This document shows positions 1-8,409 of a stretch of 49,186 nt of DNA, one piece after another. Every line of letters starts with the position of its first letter. Within the stretch, counting starts at the first letter, position 1. The DNA is from Gammaproteobacteria bacterium (GTDB lineage: Bacteria; Pseudomonadota; Gammaproteobacteria; Arenicellales; JAANXG01): NCBI GenBank assembly GCA_024639325.1, contig JAHEIO010000012.1, positions 15,966 through 65,151 of the forward strand, written 5' to 3'. Position numbers and translations under genes: made by a program. The notes under the pieces are model-generated. The model ran no database searches, was not told the DNA's origin, and saw only the letters and a list, made by a program, of their open reading frames with translations.

Positions 1-2
1 GC

Positions 3-995
3 CCGGTCGATGCTGGCGTCAATCACGTCTTCGACGTCACCGTGCAGGTGGACGATACGGCCGTCGGCAGCACGCCGGATGCGACGGTGGCCACCACGCT
101 GACGATCACCGACGTCAACGATACGAGCGAAACCGAACCACCGCCGACAGGCGATGGTGGAGATACGGGTGAGCAGAGCGGTGGTGCAGGCGATGGTGGG
201 ACCGACGGCACCGGTTTCGATGATGCCCCCATCGACACACCCGAAACCGCCGGCGGTGTCTTAGACGGGACCACCGACATTTCCCTAACACCTGACGGTA
301 ATGTGCTCGCAAACTTGGACAAATCCGCTGACGACGGTTCAGGCAATTTAGAATTCCCACCGGCAGACGAGCCAGCCAGGGAGGAAGATGAAGAAACCGT
401 AGAGAAGGTTCCTTCGCAGGCTAATTATATCACCACCACCCACTACGGCGAGATAGTCAATCCTAACCAGTCATCGAAAAACCCGTCTGAACACGAAGCC
501 ATTGTCAGCCAACTCACGAAAGTCGCCCAGCACTTACGCGAGAGCGTACCGACCAGTTTCAGCAATTTCGACAACATAGCCATCAGAATAGAGGATTTCG
601 CGCAAGGGGCGCCTTTGATGCCCCCGTTAGAGTTGTCCATTAAGCTGCTGGATCTTATTGACCTAATGAAGCAAGAAATGAGTGAAGCTAATCTCTCCGA
701 TGAACAAATCCTGATCCTTACAGGCGCAATCGGCATCACAATAACGTTATCAGTGGGCTATGTCGCCTGGTTGTTGCGGGTCGGTTACCTTGCCACCAGC
801 TTGCTGACACTTACCCCAATGTTCATAAGGGATTACGATCCGTTGCTGGTGCTTGCCAAGAAACCTGGCGAGAAATATAAAGAAGACAATACGGATCACG
901 ACCAAGTAAGAGGAAACCATGAGGTGCTCGATCGACTGTTCGATGAAAACATCCATCGTAAGACTGGGCACCAACGACTTCCGGAGCCATCATGA
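3..995 (+). CDS. C-terminal end of a large cadherin-like repeat surface protein (5' truncated by the window)
   Basis: The frame is already open at the window edge, so the start lies upstream; 330 residues are visible. The first ~35 residues (VFDVTVQV, TLTITDVND) look like the last strand and linker of a cadherin-like/VCBS-type repeat. A Gly/Asp/Pro-rich acidic linker of roughly 100 residues follows. Near the end is a membrane segment around ILTGAIGITITLSVGYVAWL and a second hydrophobic stretch ending in a DPLLVLAK motif. I recall this kind of ending (hydrophobic hairpin, then DPLPVL) on giant tandem-repeat proteins of proteobacteria. A role in adhesion or as a surface scaffold is inferred. 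The stop codon overlaps the next gene's ATG by 4 nt, so the c-di-GMP enzyme downstream is probably translationally coupled. Confidence 0.7.
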   Translation, partial: PVDAGVNHVFDVTVQVDDTAVGSTPDATVATTLTITDVNDTSETEPPPTGDGGDTGEQSGGAGDGGTDGTGFDDAPIDTPETAGGVLDGTTDISLTPDGNVLANLDKSADDGSGNLEFPPADEPAREEDEETVEKVPSQANYITTTHYGEIVNPNQSSKNPSEHEAIVSQLTKVAQHLRESVPTSFSNFDNIAIRIEDFAQGAPLMPPLELSIKLLDLIDLMKQEMSEANLSDEQILILTGAIGITITLSVGYVAWLLRVGYLATSLLTLTPMFIRDYDPLLVLAKKPGEKYKEDNTDHDQVRGNHEVLDRLFDENIHRKTGHQRLPEPS

Positions 996-3900
996 ATCGA
1001 CTCGGCGCGGCCTTCAAGATCAGCCTTGCACTTACATTGCTCGCGACCAGCATTCTGGTTGTGGCGGAGCTGATTGGCATTGTACCCAACGAAAATTCTG
1101 GAATACTAGAGGGAAGAAAAAAGTTCTCCGAATCGCTTGCTATTCAGCTTTCAGCAGCGGCCACTCACGATGATTTCAAGTTCATTGAGAAAACGTTGGA
1201 CACTATTGTGCAACGAAATGCCGATGTATTTTCTGCACTCTTGCTCAGCGCTGATAATCGTACACTTTTTTCCGCAGGCAATCATGCTCGCCATTGGATA
1301 AAAGTTCCTTTCATGAAATCTACGCCAACTCATGTTCAGGTTCCTATTTTCAAACTTGATAAAATCTGGGGTGTTTTACAGGTAGCATTCTCCCCTCTTG
1401 AGAAAAAAACCAGGCCTCTGCCGCTCCTTGACTCTTTTATCGGCTTATTGCTTTTTGTGGGCTTGTCCGTGTTCCTACTTTTTTACCTGCTTATCAAGAA
1501 GGTGTTGCGCGAACTCGACCCTGGCTCTGTTGTCCCGGATCGTATTAAATCAGCATTCAATGCGCTGGCCGAAGGCCTGCTAATACTTGACGACAAACAA
1601 CAGATAATACTTGCCAACGATGCATTCGCAGAGAAGGTGCACGGAGAAGCGGACAATTTGATCGGGCGGAAAGCATCGTCCCTTGCGTGGGTTGTCCGAA
1701 ATGGTCGACGTAAGACAGACTACCCCTGGCAAATTTGCCTGAGAGAGCGACAACGACAAACCGGACGCGCGCTCAGATTCGAGGCTCCTGATCGCAGGGT
1801 AAGAACCTTTATGGTCAACTCTGCTCCGATACTAGACGCAAACGGAATCATACGCGGTGTGCTGGCCACGTTCGACGACTTCACCGATCTGGAAAAAAAA
1901 CACGAGGAGCTGAAACGGACTATTTCGAAGCTCAGCAAATCGAGGGAACAGCTACGGGACAAGACTCTGGAGCTCGAGTATCTGGCCACTCGCGACCCAC
2001 TGAGTGGCTGTCTAAATCGGCGGGCTTTTTTGGAGAAATATGAAACTGCCTTCTTTGACGCCAACGAAACGGGATCAGGCCTGGTTTGCCTGATGGCTGA
2101 TATCGATCATTTCAAAACCATCAATGACCGTTTCGGACATGTGGCGGGTGATAAAGTTATACAGTTCATCGCTGAAGTGTTGCACAGCAACTCACGCCCC
2201 GAAGATCTTGTCGGCCGTTACGGCGGAGAAGAATTTTGCCTGGTGCTGCCCGATACTGACATAGAGGAAGGTTTAACGGCCGCCGAACGCATCCGCAATG
2301 CCATTCAAAACGACTTCACAGACAGTTTAACCTCTACAAAGCGAATTACCATCAGTATTGGTGTCGCGGAACTCTGCGAGGAAATTACCGAACCCGCTGA
2401 TCTCATCAATCGTGCAGACAAGGCGCTTTATAACGCCAAAGAAAACGGCCGCGACCGGGTGGCACGCTGGTGTGCAGCGCACGATGACGACGATCACCGC
2501 GAAGCAGACCGCGATTCTTTGGACGCCGCAGCGGAAGACGCCGGTCGAGAATCCTACGTAGACCATCCAGAGCAGGCCAGCGACACGAACTCACTCCAAC
2601 AGCGCGTGTTCGAACTGGAAACGGAGCTGTCGCACAGCAAAGAGGTTAACAGGCAAAGTAACGGAATGGATCAGCTTACGGGGCTGCCCAATCGCCTTTT
2701 GTTTGCAGATAGAATGAATCAAGCGTTGGCGCGTAGCAAACGCCAAAATAATATGTCGGCGTTGGTATACCTCGATGTTGACGCCTTCAAGCGTGTAAAC
2801 GATGCATTGGGCCGCTGGGCCGGTGACCAGTTGTTGAAAACGGTGGCTAAGCGAATTGTGGCGGTGCTGCGTGCGGTTGATACAGTGACAGTGATGGGAA
2901 CGGAAATTGATCATGCCACGATATCCCGTCTCAGCAACGATGAGTTTGGCATACTCATCAATGATTTGTCGAGCGTGGAGCCGGTAACATGGATAGTCAA
3001 AAGAATTATGGACAAAATTACAGATCGGCTTGTGATTGATGGACACGAGATTTTATTAACCTGCAGTGCCGGTGTCAGTATATATCCGCACGACGGCAAA
3101 GATGCGGAGACTCTGCTGCGCAATGCGGGAGCAGCTCGAAACGCGGCCAAGCACCGATTTGGTCGCAATAATGTCAGGTTTTTTTCTTCCGATCTTAACA
3201 AATCCTCCTACCGTCAGTTGTGGATGGAAGGTCAACTTTATCGCGCCCTGGAAAACAACGAACTTGCCCTCTGCTACCAGCCTAAACTTGATCTCAAAAC
3301 TGGTGAGGTGAGAGGTATGGAGGCTTTGGTACGATGGCACCACCCGAAGTTGGGTATAATTTCACCGACGGACTTCATTCCCATCGCCGAACACACCGGG
3401 TTGATAGAAAATGTGTCTAATTGGGTGTTGCACAGTGCCTGCGAGCAGACCCAGCGATGGGTTGAGCAGGGCTTCACGGACCTTCACGTGGCGGTCAATC
3501 TTTCCAACATACAGCTACGCGATAAGAGACTCGCGGACGATGTTTTCAAAATTCTTGACCAGACTAGACTGCTTAGCAGCCATTTGGAACTCGAGATAAC
3601 GGAAACTACTATGATGGAGAATGTCGTTGTCGCTCTGGACACCATAAACCGCCTGCATGAAGCAGGCATACGCTTTGCGATCGATGATTTCGGCACCGGA
3701 TATTCGTCCCTGAGCTGCCTGAAGATCTTACCGGTAGATTCGGTAAAGGTCGACCGGTCTTTCTTGAGCGACACCTTCCCGCTGGAACAGGATCAGCTTA
3801 TTATCGGCGCGATTGTATCCATGGCTCATAGCATGGGCTTGCGGGTAGTCGCAGAGGGTGTCGAAACCCGTGCTCAACTGGGATTATTGCGCAACATGGG

Positions 3901-4006
3901 ATGCGATGAAGTCCAGGGATACCTGTTGGCTAAACCGCTGCCCACGGAGGCGGCAACCCAGTTTTTGCGTCAGCATGACCCTAAGAGCATCAGCTTTGCA
4001 GCCTGA
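992..4006 (+). CDS. Membrane-bound PAS-GGDEF-GGDEF-EAL cyclic-di-GMP enzyme
   Basis: A 1004-residue protein that probably makes and/or degrades c-di-GMP at the inner membrane. A TM helix at about residues 8-30 and another at about 147-168 flank a periplasmic sensor-like region of ~115 residues. A PAS-like domain (about 185-300), a coiled coil (about 300-330) and a first GGDEF domain with intact GGEEF (411-415) follow. A second GGDEF domain is degenerate: its signature reads SNDEF (648-652). An EAL domain starts with EALVRW (777-782) and keeps the DDFGTGYSS and EGVET motifs, so it looks catalytically competent. Two GGDEF domains before one EAL is not the commonest order. The gene begins inside the stop of the giant surface protein. 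A link between c-di-GMP and display of that protein is an inference from coupling; it lacks evident LapD-type features. Confidence 0.93.
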   Translation: MNRLGAAFKISLALTLLATSILVVAELIGIVPNENSGILEGRKKFSESLAIQLSAAATHDDFKFIEKTLDTIVQRNADVFSALLLSADNRTLFSAGNHARHWIKVPFMKSTPTHVQVPIFKLDKIWGVLQVAFSPLEKKTRPLPLLDSFIGLLLFVGLSVFLLFYLLIKKVLRELDPGSVVPDRIKSAFNALAEGLLILDDKQQIILANDAFAEKVHGEADNLIGRKASSLAWVVRNGRRKTDYPWQICLRERQRQTGRALRFEAPDRRVRTFMVNSAPILDANGIIRGVLATFDDFTDLEKKHEELKRTISKLSKSREQLRDKTLELEYLATRDPLSGCLNRRAFLEKYETAFFDANETGSGLVCLMADIDHFKTINDRFGHVAGDKVIQFIAEVLHSNSRPEDLVGRYGGEEFCLVLPDTDIEEGLTAAERIRNAIQNDFTDSLTSTKRITISIGVAELCEEITEPADLINRADKALYNAKENGRDRVARWCAAHDDDDHREADRDSLDAAAEDAGRESYVDHPEQASDTNSLQQRVFELETELSHSKEVNRQSNGMDQLTGLPNRLLFADRMNQALARSKRQNNMSALVYLDVDAFKRVNDALGRWAGDQLLKTVAKRIVAVLRAVDTVTVMGTEIDHATISRLSNDEFGILINDLSSVEPVTWIVKRIMDKITDRLVIDGHEILLTCSAGVSIYPHDGKDAETLLRNAGAARNAAKHRFGRNNVRFFSSDLNKSSYRQLWMEGQLYRALENNELALCYQPKLDLKTGEVRGMEALVRWHHPKLGIISPTDFIPIAEHTGLIENVSNWVLHSACEQTQRWVEQGFTDLHVAVNLSNIQLRDKRLADDVFKILDQTRLLSSHLELEITETTMMENVVVALDTINRLHEAGIRFAIDDFGTGYSSLSCLKILPVDSVKVDRSFLSDTFPLEQDQLIIGAIVSMAHSMGLRVVAEGVETRAQLGLLRNMGCDEVQGYLLAKPLPTEAATQFLRQHDPKSISFAA

Positions 4007-4241
4007 TTGGCCACCTGTGGTTCCCGAAATATTATCTGAGTATGCTCTTTAATCTGCAATGCGGTGACGACGGAGTTTAAGCTCAAATCGGCTATGCCCA
4101 CTCCTCAGGTATGGAATTGTGAGTCCTATTCTGGTGGTGTGGTCTGCGGTTTTGAAGGCGAGGCGATCTGTGAAGTGGAAGAGAGAAGCATTCAGGAAAC
4201 AGAGACCTGTGTGCAATAAGACTCTAGGCCATCTTAGGGAT

Positions 4242-5180
4242 TCAACCCACTACCCGGGTATTCCAAGGCCCACTGGGCTGCCAATGCTTTGAGAAGGCAC
4301 GACCGTGTATCAACTCTGTTGTTGGAGGCATGAGAAACTTCTCGAGAACTTGGCAAACCTGCTCGAGAGATGGAGAAACAGAAAGAGATAGAAGCATGCC
4401 TGTGCGAAGAAACGCATCCCATTGCTGGTTCTTCTGGTGGTCATCGTGGAACTCTGGACTGAGGCCGGACGGTGTTTTCTCGGGTAAGCGAGTTTCGCGA
4501 CGTGCAAAGGTGTTATTGATCGCCTCGGACAACATGGCTCCGTCGAAGTCAAGCCGCTGAGCCATCACCCAAAGGTCATAGAAATCCTTCATCCGGCTGT
4601 TCGCCATGCCCAGGTAGACCAGAGCCTGATACTTTTCCGCAACGACCGTTTCGCGCGGATAGGCAAGCAAAAGCGGCGCCGGAGATCCCAGCAAGGTAGG
4701 ATATTCAACGCGTTCAGGTTCAGGCGTCACGGCATCGCCGAATCCAATGTCGGCCTGGATGGGTATGCGAGCGCCGGCCAGTTCACCGCGCAGCGTCACG
4801 CGCATGCCCCCGTATTCCGTCACATCACGGATGGGGTCAACACGCACGCTGTCAGCGTGCAGCACGAGACCATCATCGGCGACGGCTGTGCTGCACAGGG
4901 CGCGAAAGGCATCTCGCACAGCGTCTTCACTACTATCGCCGAATCCGAGGAAGTCCACATCGCGGGTCGCGCGATATGCCTGGTCGTCCCAAAGGGTGAA
5001 AAGCATTGCCCCCTTCAGGATGAAGCGATCGCGGTACTCGGATTGGCTCAGCCGGTACAAGAGTCGTTCCAGACCATAGCGTGTCAGGATCAGTTGGAAA
5101 TCTTCCCCCCGTCGTCTCGCGAGCTCCAGTAGCCGGTCACGTATCGAAGCAGCGATGTTTTTCCTCCGGTTGCTGGTCAT
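4242..5180 (-). CDS. abiEii: AbiEii/AbiGii-family nucleotidyltransferase toxin
   Basis: A 312-residue nucleotidyltransferase-like protein of the AbiE type IV toxin-antitoxin family, associated with abortive phage infection. Seen directly: KGAMLF (about 56-61) followed by TRDVDF with the metal-binding DxD pair (D74, D76), and further down ETVVAEKYQALV and MKDFYDLW, both typical of the family. An ATG farther upstream at 5228 is possible. I chose the ATG at 5180 because it overlaps the upstream gene's TGA by 4 nt, the usual AbiE arrangement. Length is near the usual 300-320 residues, with no internal stop, so the toxin is probably intact. It sits in the accessory stretch between the c-di-GMP gene and ssrA. 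Confidence 0.9.
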   Translation of the reverse strand: MTSNRRKNIAASIRDRLLELARRRGEDFQLILTRYGLERLLYRLSQSEYRDRFILKGAMLFTLWDDQAYRATRDVDFLGFGDSSEDAVRDAFRALCSTAVADDGLVLHADSVRVDPIRDVTEYGGMRVTLRGELAGARIPIQADIGFGDAVTPEPERVEYPTLLGSPAPLLLAYPRETVVAEKYQALVYLGMANSRMKDFYDLWVMAQRLDFDGAMLSEAINNTFARRETRLPEKTPSGLSPEFHDDHQKNQQWDAFLRTGMLLSLSVSPSLEQVCQVLEKFLMPPTTELIHGRAFSKHWQPSGPWNTRVVG

Positions 5181-5788
5181 ATCGCTATCGATTCCAGATA
5201 AGGCCGCATGACGTTCTGAACGCGGCAAACCTTGGCGTACTTCCAGAGCTCATCCATGCTGCAGCGCCGCGACCGCCAGCATTCCCTTAGCGCTTCAATG
5301 GCAACATCCAGACCGATTTTGTTCCGGTACTTGAAACAGTCGGCGACGGTTTTCGCCGGGGTGAATAAAGGAATGGTCACTCCTTCGAACTGATGTTCCT
5401 CGACGCCGGATTTGAGCGCAACCGCAGAGAAACGGACAATCCGAAGGGGAGGGTAGTCCACCTGGGGTCGCCAGGCCTTCTCGCCGATGGCAAGCCAGAC
5501 TTCGAAGGGCGCCTGTGTGGTGAGTTCGTGAAAGCGAAGGGCGGAAAGGAGACAGACCACGCCTTTGGGCACGCGCTTACAGGCTTCTGCTAGAGAACGG
5601 TGTTCCGAAACGCCGCTGTCTGGAAGTACGTAAAGACCCCTGCCAATGCGGTGTAGCTTGCCAGCAGTAAGTAGCCGGCTGAGATACGTTCGGGGAATGC
5701 CGTGGGCGTCGAGGTCCCGAGGTCGCAGGACACCTGTTTTCCTTACCAGGTCGAGAATTCTGTCCGTATATGCAGTGGGTGTAGCCAT
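5177..5788 (-). CDS. abiEi: AbiEi-type antitoxin / transcriptional repressor
   Basis: A 203-residue protein with an N-terminal winged helix (TDRILDLVRKTGVLRPRDLD, then IPRTYLSRL, about 8-40) and the AbiEi_4 pattern (GRGLYVLP, VPKGVVCLLSAL, TPAKTVADCFKYR). Antitoxins of this family bind inverted repeats in their own promoter and repress the pair. The first in-frame start is GTG at 5794; ATG at 5788, two codons in, is preferred, although no strong ribosome binding site is visible. It is transcribed ahead of the toxin with a 4-nt overlap, and a strong dyad lies just upstream (5798-5847). The coding frame is intact. Confidence 0.88.
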   Translation of the reverse strand: MATPTAYTDRILDLVRKTGVLRPRDLDAHGIPRTYLSRLLTAGKLHRIGRGLYVLPDSGVSEHRSLAEACKRVPKGVVCLLSALRFHELTTQAPFEVWLAIGEKAWRPQVDYPPLRIVRFSAVALKSGVEEHQFEGVTIPLFTPAKTVADCFKYRNKIGLDVAIEALRECWRSRRCSMDELWKYAKVCRVQNVMRPYLESIAI

Positions 5789-5797
5789 AGACACTGA

Positions 5798-5847
5798 ATG
5801 TTACATAACCTAGTAATATAAACACAAATTACAAGTAATAGTAACAT
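5798..5847. promoter_or_regulatory. Inverted-repeat operator candidate upstream of abiEi
   Basis: Perfect 7-nt arms ATGTTAC (5798-5804) and GTAACAT (5841-5847) flank an AT-rich core that also holds TAGTAAT and ATTAC/GTAAT half-sites. The dyad overlaps the expected abiEi promoter. Binding by AbiEi is inferred from known AbiEi autoregulation. Confidence 0.5.
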
Positions 5848-6023
5848 GTTTACGTCAGTTCGCGGGCGTCAGCTACACTGCGCGTATGGTCAAAATACTC
5901 CAACCTATTGAGTTATAGTGGTTTCACTCTCCCTGTCGTGCGCCACTGAATCTTTGTTCTGCGGCGACTTACCCTTAGAATTCGAATCCCAATTCGGTAA
6001 CGCTGATACACGGGAGGAAGCTG

Positions 6024-6680
6024 ATGGAATGGGTTCGAATCTTGGCCTACATCACTGGCACGGTCGACCAAGCACTTCTCGTGCGCAACGAGTATCTGGC
6101 GGCCGAGAACCGGATCTTGCCGGCGCAGATCAAGGGTCGACTCTTGTTATCGGATGCGTAAAAGTAGACGCTTGCCGACATTGGCTACCGAGTCGGTCGC
6201 AAAGCGCTCGGGGACGTGGCGAACAGCGCCAAGCCGGACACGGTCCTGGGCTGGTATCGAAGATTCATCGCGCGGAAGTTCGACGGTTCAAAAGCACTCC
6301 GCTACCCTGGTCGACCCCGTGTTGATCGTGAAATCGAAGACCTGGTGGCGCGGATGGCCAAAGAAAATATCGATTGGGGCTACGACCGAATCGTCGGCGA
6401 GCTGGCTAATTTGGGCTATACCGTATCGGATGAGACCGTCGGAAACATCCTTCGTCGCTACGGCACTCTCCCGGCCCCGGAACGCAAACGAAACATGACT
6501 TGGAGAGATTTCATTAAGGCAAACATGGCAGCGAGTGTTTTTGCCGATTGGCTAATTTGTCGGCTTTACTGTCACCAATATCATGGTCGCTTTCAACTAC
6601 CTGTCGTTAGCCACCTGTCGTTAGCAGGTATCCCGCCAAGAACATATGGAGATGAAGCGGACGTACTTGAACCTCACTAA
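6024..6680 (+). pseudogene. Remnant of an integrase-core (rve) transposase with in-frame stops
   Basis: An ATG at 6024 with a good ribosome binding site (GGGAGGAAG) opens a reading frame that matches, from memory, the N-terminal half of a widespread rve-type transposase/integrase: MEWVRILAYITGTVDQ, RNEYLAAENRIL, YPGRPRVDREIEDLVARM, WGYDRIVGELANLGY, PAPERKR. The frame carries TAA at 6159-6161 and TAG at 6165-6167, then continues in the same frame. Similarity collapses near 6550, where the start of the catalytic core should be, and the DDE residues are absent. The element is dead. No terminal repeats are visible. Confidence 0.8.
6599..6625. repeat. 14-bp tandem duplication
   Basis: ACCTGTCGTTAGC occurs at 6599-6611 and again at 6613-6625, separated by one C. 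It lies just past the point where the transposase remnant loses similarity and may mark the scar of a deletion or replication slippage. Confidence 0.8.
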
Positions 6681-6950
6681 TTCAACGCTCACTACTTGGC
6701 AGCCATGATATTTTTCGGTGTCTTCGGTGATAACGTGGTTGGTTGGATTGAGGGTAGCGAGACCGCCCAGTGGTTCTGGCTTTTCTCGGGCGAGGGAGAA
6801 GTGCTCGCTGTCTTCGGCGTTCTTAGCGTGCTCGCGTTGTTCTCGTACTAGGTAAGGCTTGGTCGTGCCCTTAGAGAGTGGGATTGAATTGTGGTTGTAT
6901 CCGAGCTTCAGACGCCGCACGAGTTTTTTCACCATGGGGGTCCGTAACAA
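6681..6950. other. Gene-free spacer with a TEDTEK-type low-complexity frame
   Basis: No credible gene is visible here. Minus-strand translation gives a 109-residue open frame (6621-6950) with REQREHAKNAEDSEHF and ITEDTEKYHG. Frames of this TEDTE/REHRE style turn up repeatedly in intergenic DNA of unrelated bacteria and usually are not real proteins. I read it as a copy of such a dispersed sequence. Nothing else is seen between the transposase remnant and the tetR promoter. Confidence 0.35.
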
Positions 6951-7011
6951 GGGCGAGTGTGAGTAACGTCTATACTACTATTGATTATTTAAATTTATAA
7001 CTATATGATAT

Positions 7012-7060
7012 ATTTGAATATAAATAAAATATTGCAAATTATTCTATAGATATATAGAAT
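7012..7060. promoter_or_regulatory. Palindromic operator candidates in the tetR-cysC promoter
   Basis: In a very AT-rich stretch, ATTCTATA (7041-7048) and TATAGAAT (7053-7060) form a perfect 8-nt dyad around GATA. A second dyad has ATTTG (7012-7016) and CAAAT (7035-7039) with AATAT/ATATT inside. The tetR ATG follows 30 nt after the first. TetR-family regulators commonly bind such palindromes in their own promoter; binding here is inferred. Confidence 0.5.
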
Positions 7061-7090
7061 CACGTCGCATTCAGACTCAAACAGTGCGAC

Positions 7091-7705
7091 ATGCCCCAGA
7101 TCAACAGCGACAGATATCAGCAGCAACGTAAGCAGGCTATTCGGTCTGCGGCGGCCGTGTTTGCGGAAAAGGGTTTTCACGGCTCAAGTACCAAAGATAT
7201 CGCCGAGCGGATGGGTATCAAGCAGGGAAGCCTCTACTACTACTTCAAATCGAAGGAAGAGGCGCTGGGTGAGGTCTGCCTGTTCGGCATCGAGGATTAC
7301 GTGCATCGCATGGACGGCATTGCGAACGGCGACCAGCCCTTCGAAGCCAAGCTGATGGCAACGATCACATCGCACCTGTCGAGTTATCGCGAGAAGAACG
7401 AGGCGCTGAAGGTACATAACGACGAACGACTTTATTTGCCGGAAGAAAAGCGATACCGATTACGGCAACTTGGCAGTCACTACCGGCAAAGTCTTGAAGG
7501 AATTTTTGAGGAAGGGGTAAAAAGTGGTGCGCTGCGCGATTCGATCGACTGTCATTTTGCGGCACAGGCAGTGATCGGTATATGCAATGCGTGGGGCGAC
7601 TTGATCGTACGCGATCCGCAACTCGACATCTTTGACATTATTCAGAAGTGCACGGATCTATTGCTCAACGGATTCTGCGAGAGAAGAAAAGAAAAACGAA
7701 CGTAA
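7091..7705 (+). CDS. TetR/AcrR-family transcriptional regulator
   Basis: A 204-residue regulator. The N-terminal helix-turn-helix is clear: IRSAAAVFAEKGFHGSSTKD, then IAERMGIKQGSLYYYFKSKEE (about 17-60), close to the TetR_N consensus. The remainder is the all-helical ligand-binding/dimerisation domain, for which no ligand can be read. cysC starts 35 nt downstream on the same strand, so both are probably one transcript. The palindromes at 7012-7060 are probable autoregulatory sites. The pair lies between two mobile-element remnants, suggesting acquisition. The ATG at 7091 has no obvious ribosome binding site. Confidence 0.88.
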   Translation: MPQINSDRYQQQRKQAIRSAAAVFAEKGFHGSSTKDIAERMGIKQGSLYYYFKSKEEALGEVCLFGIEDYVHRMDGIANGDQPFEAKLMATITSHLSSYREKNEALKVHNDERLYLPEEKRYRLRQLGSHYRQSLEGIFEEGVKSGALRDSIDCHFAAQAVIGICNAWGDLIVRDPQLDIFDIIQKCTDLLLNGFCERRKEKRT

Positions 7706-7740
7706 ACAATCTGCAATCAATTACCGGAAAGGACAGAAAA

Positions 7741-8388
7741 ATGGCAGAACAAAAAGCAACCAACGTAACCTGGCATGACGGCGACGTCACTCGCACGGAT
7801 CGCTATGAAATCCTGCGGCAGAAAGGCGCAACCGTATGGTTTACCGGACTGTCCGGAAGTGGCAAAAGCACCATTGCCGTAGCCCTGGAAAATGCCCTCT
7901 ACAATCTGGGCAAACTTTCCTATCGCCTCGATGGCGATAATGTGCGCCTGGGCATCAACAAGAATCTCGGGTTCTCCGAAGAAGATCGCAAAGAGAATAT
8001 TCGGCGTATCGGCGAAATTGCAAAGCTGTTCGGCGACGCCGGGACAATCGCGTTATCCAGTTTCATCAGCCCGTACAAAGCCGATCGCGACGAAGTTCGC
8101 GCTCTGCACGACGCGGCCAATCTGAAGTTTGTTGAGGTGCACGTCGACTGCGCTCTTGACGTTGCGGAACGTCGTGATCCCAAGGGCTTGTACAAAAAAG
8201 CGCGTGCTGGAGAGATCAAGAACTTCACCGGTATCGACGACCCTTACGAGGCGCCGGTTGAGCCGGAGATTCAACTGCACACCGATGAAATGACGCTGGA
8301 GGAGGAAGTCGACATCATCATCAATTTCCTCATCGATAACAAAATCATAAAGAAAGAATACTATACGCGCGCAAGTGACGCGGCTTAG
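7741..8388 (+). CDS. cysC: Adenylyl-sulfate (APS) kinase
   Basis: A 215-residue CysC that phosphorylates APS with ATP to give PAPS, used in sulfate assimilation or sulfation. Seen: P-loop GLSGSGKST (36-44), DGDNVR (65-70), GFSEEDRKENIRR (78-90), and FISPY (109-113) with the serine of the APS-kinase ISP motif. The open frame extends upstream, but ATG at 7741 follows GAAAGGACAG and gives the family length. It is an orphan: no cysD, cysN or cysH is within the window, and it travels with a TetR gene between IS remnants. A role in making PAPS for a sulfotransferase is possible, but nothing here shows it. Confidence 0.92.
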   Translation: MAEQKATNVTWHDGDVTRTDRYEILRQKGATVWFTGLSGSGKSTIAVALENALYNLGKLSYRLDGDNVRLGINKNLGFSEEDRKENIRRIGEIAKLFGDAGTIALSSFISPYKADRDEVRALHDAANLKFVEVHVDCALDVAERRDPKGLYKKARAGEIKNFTGIDDPYEAPVEPEIQLHTDEMTLEEEVDIIINFLIDNKIIKKEYYTRASDAA

Positions 8389-8409
8389 GGGCAAGGGAAT
8401 GATAAAAAC

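Noticed and set aside
5978-5995. TTCGAATCCC-like string that could be a tRNA T-loop or att copy
   Set aside because: No acceptor, D-arm or anticodon stems can be built around it, and it does not match the ssrA 3' end beyond a few bases.
5918-6325. Open plus-strand frame of 135 codons
   Set aside because: It overlaps the transposase remnant in another frame, and its translation lacks any recognisable motif.
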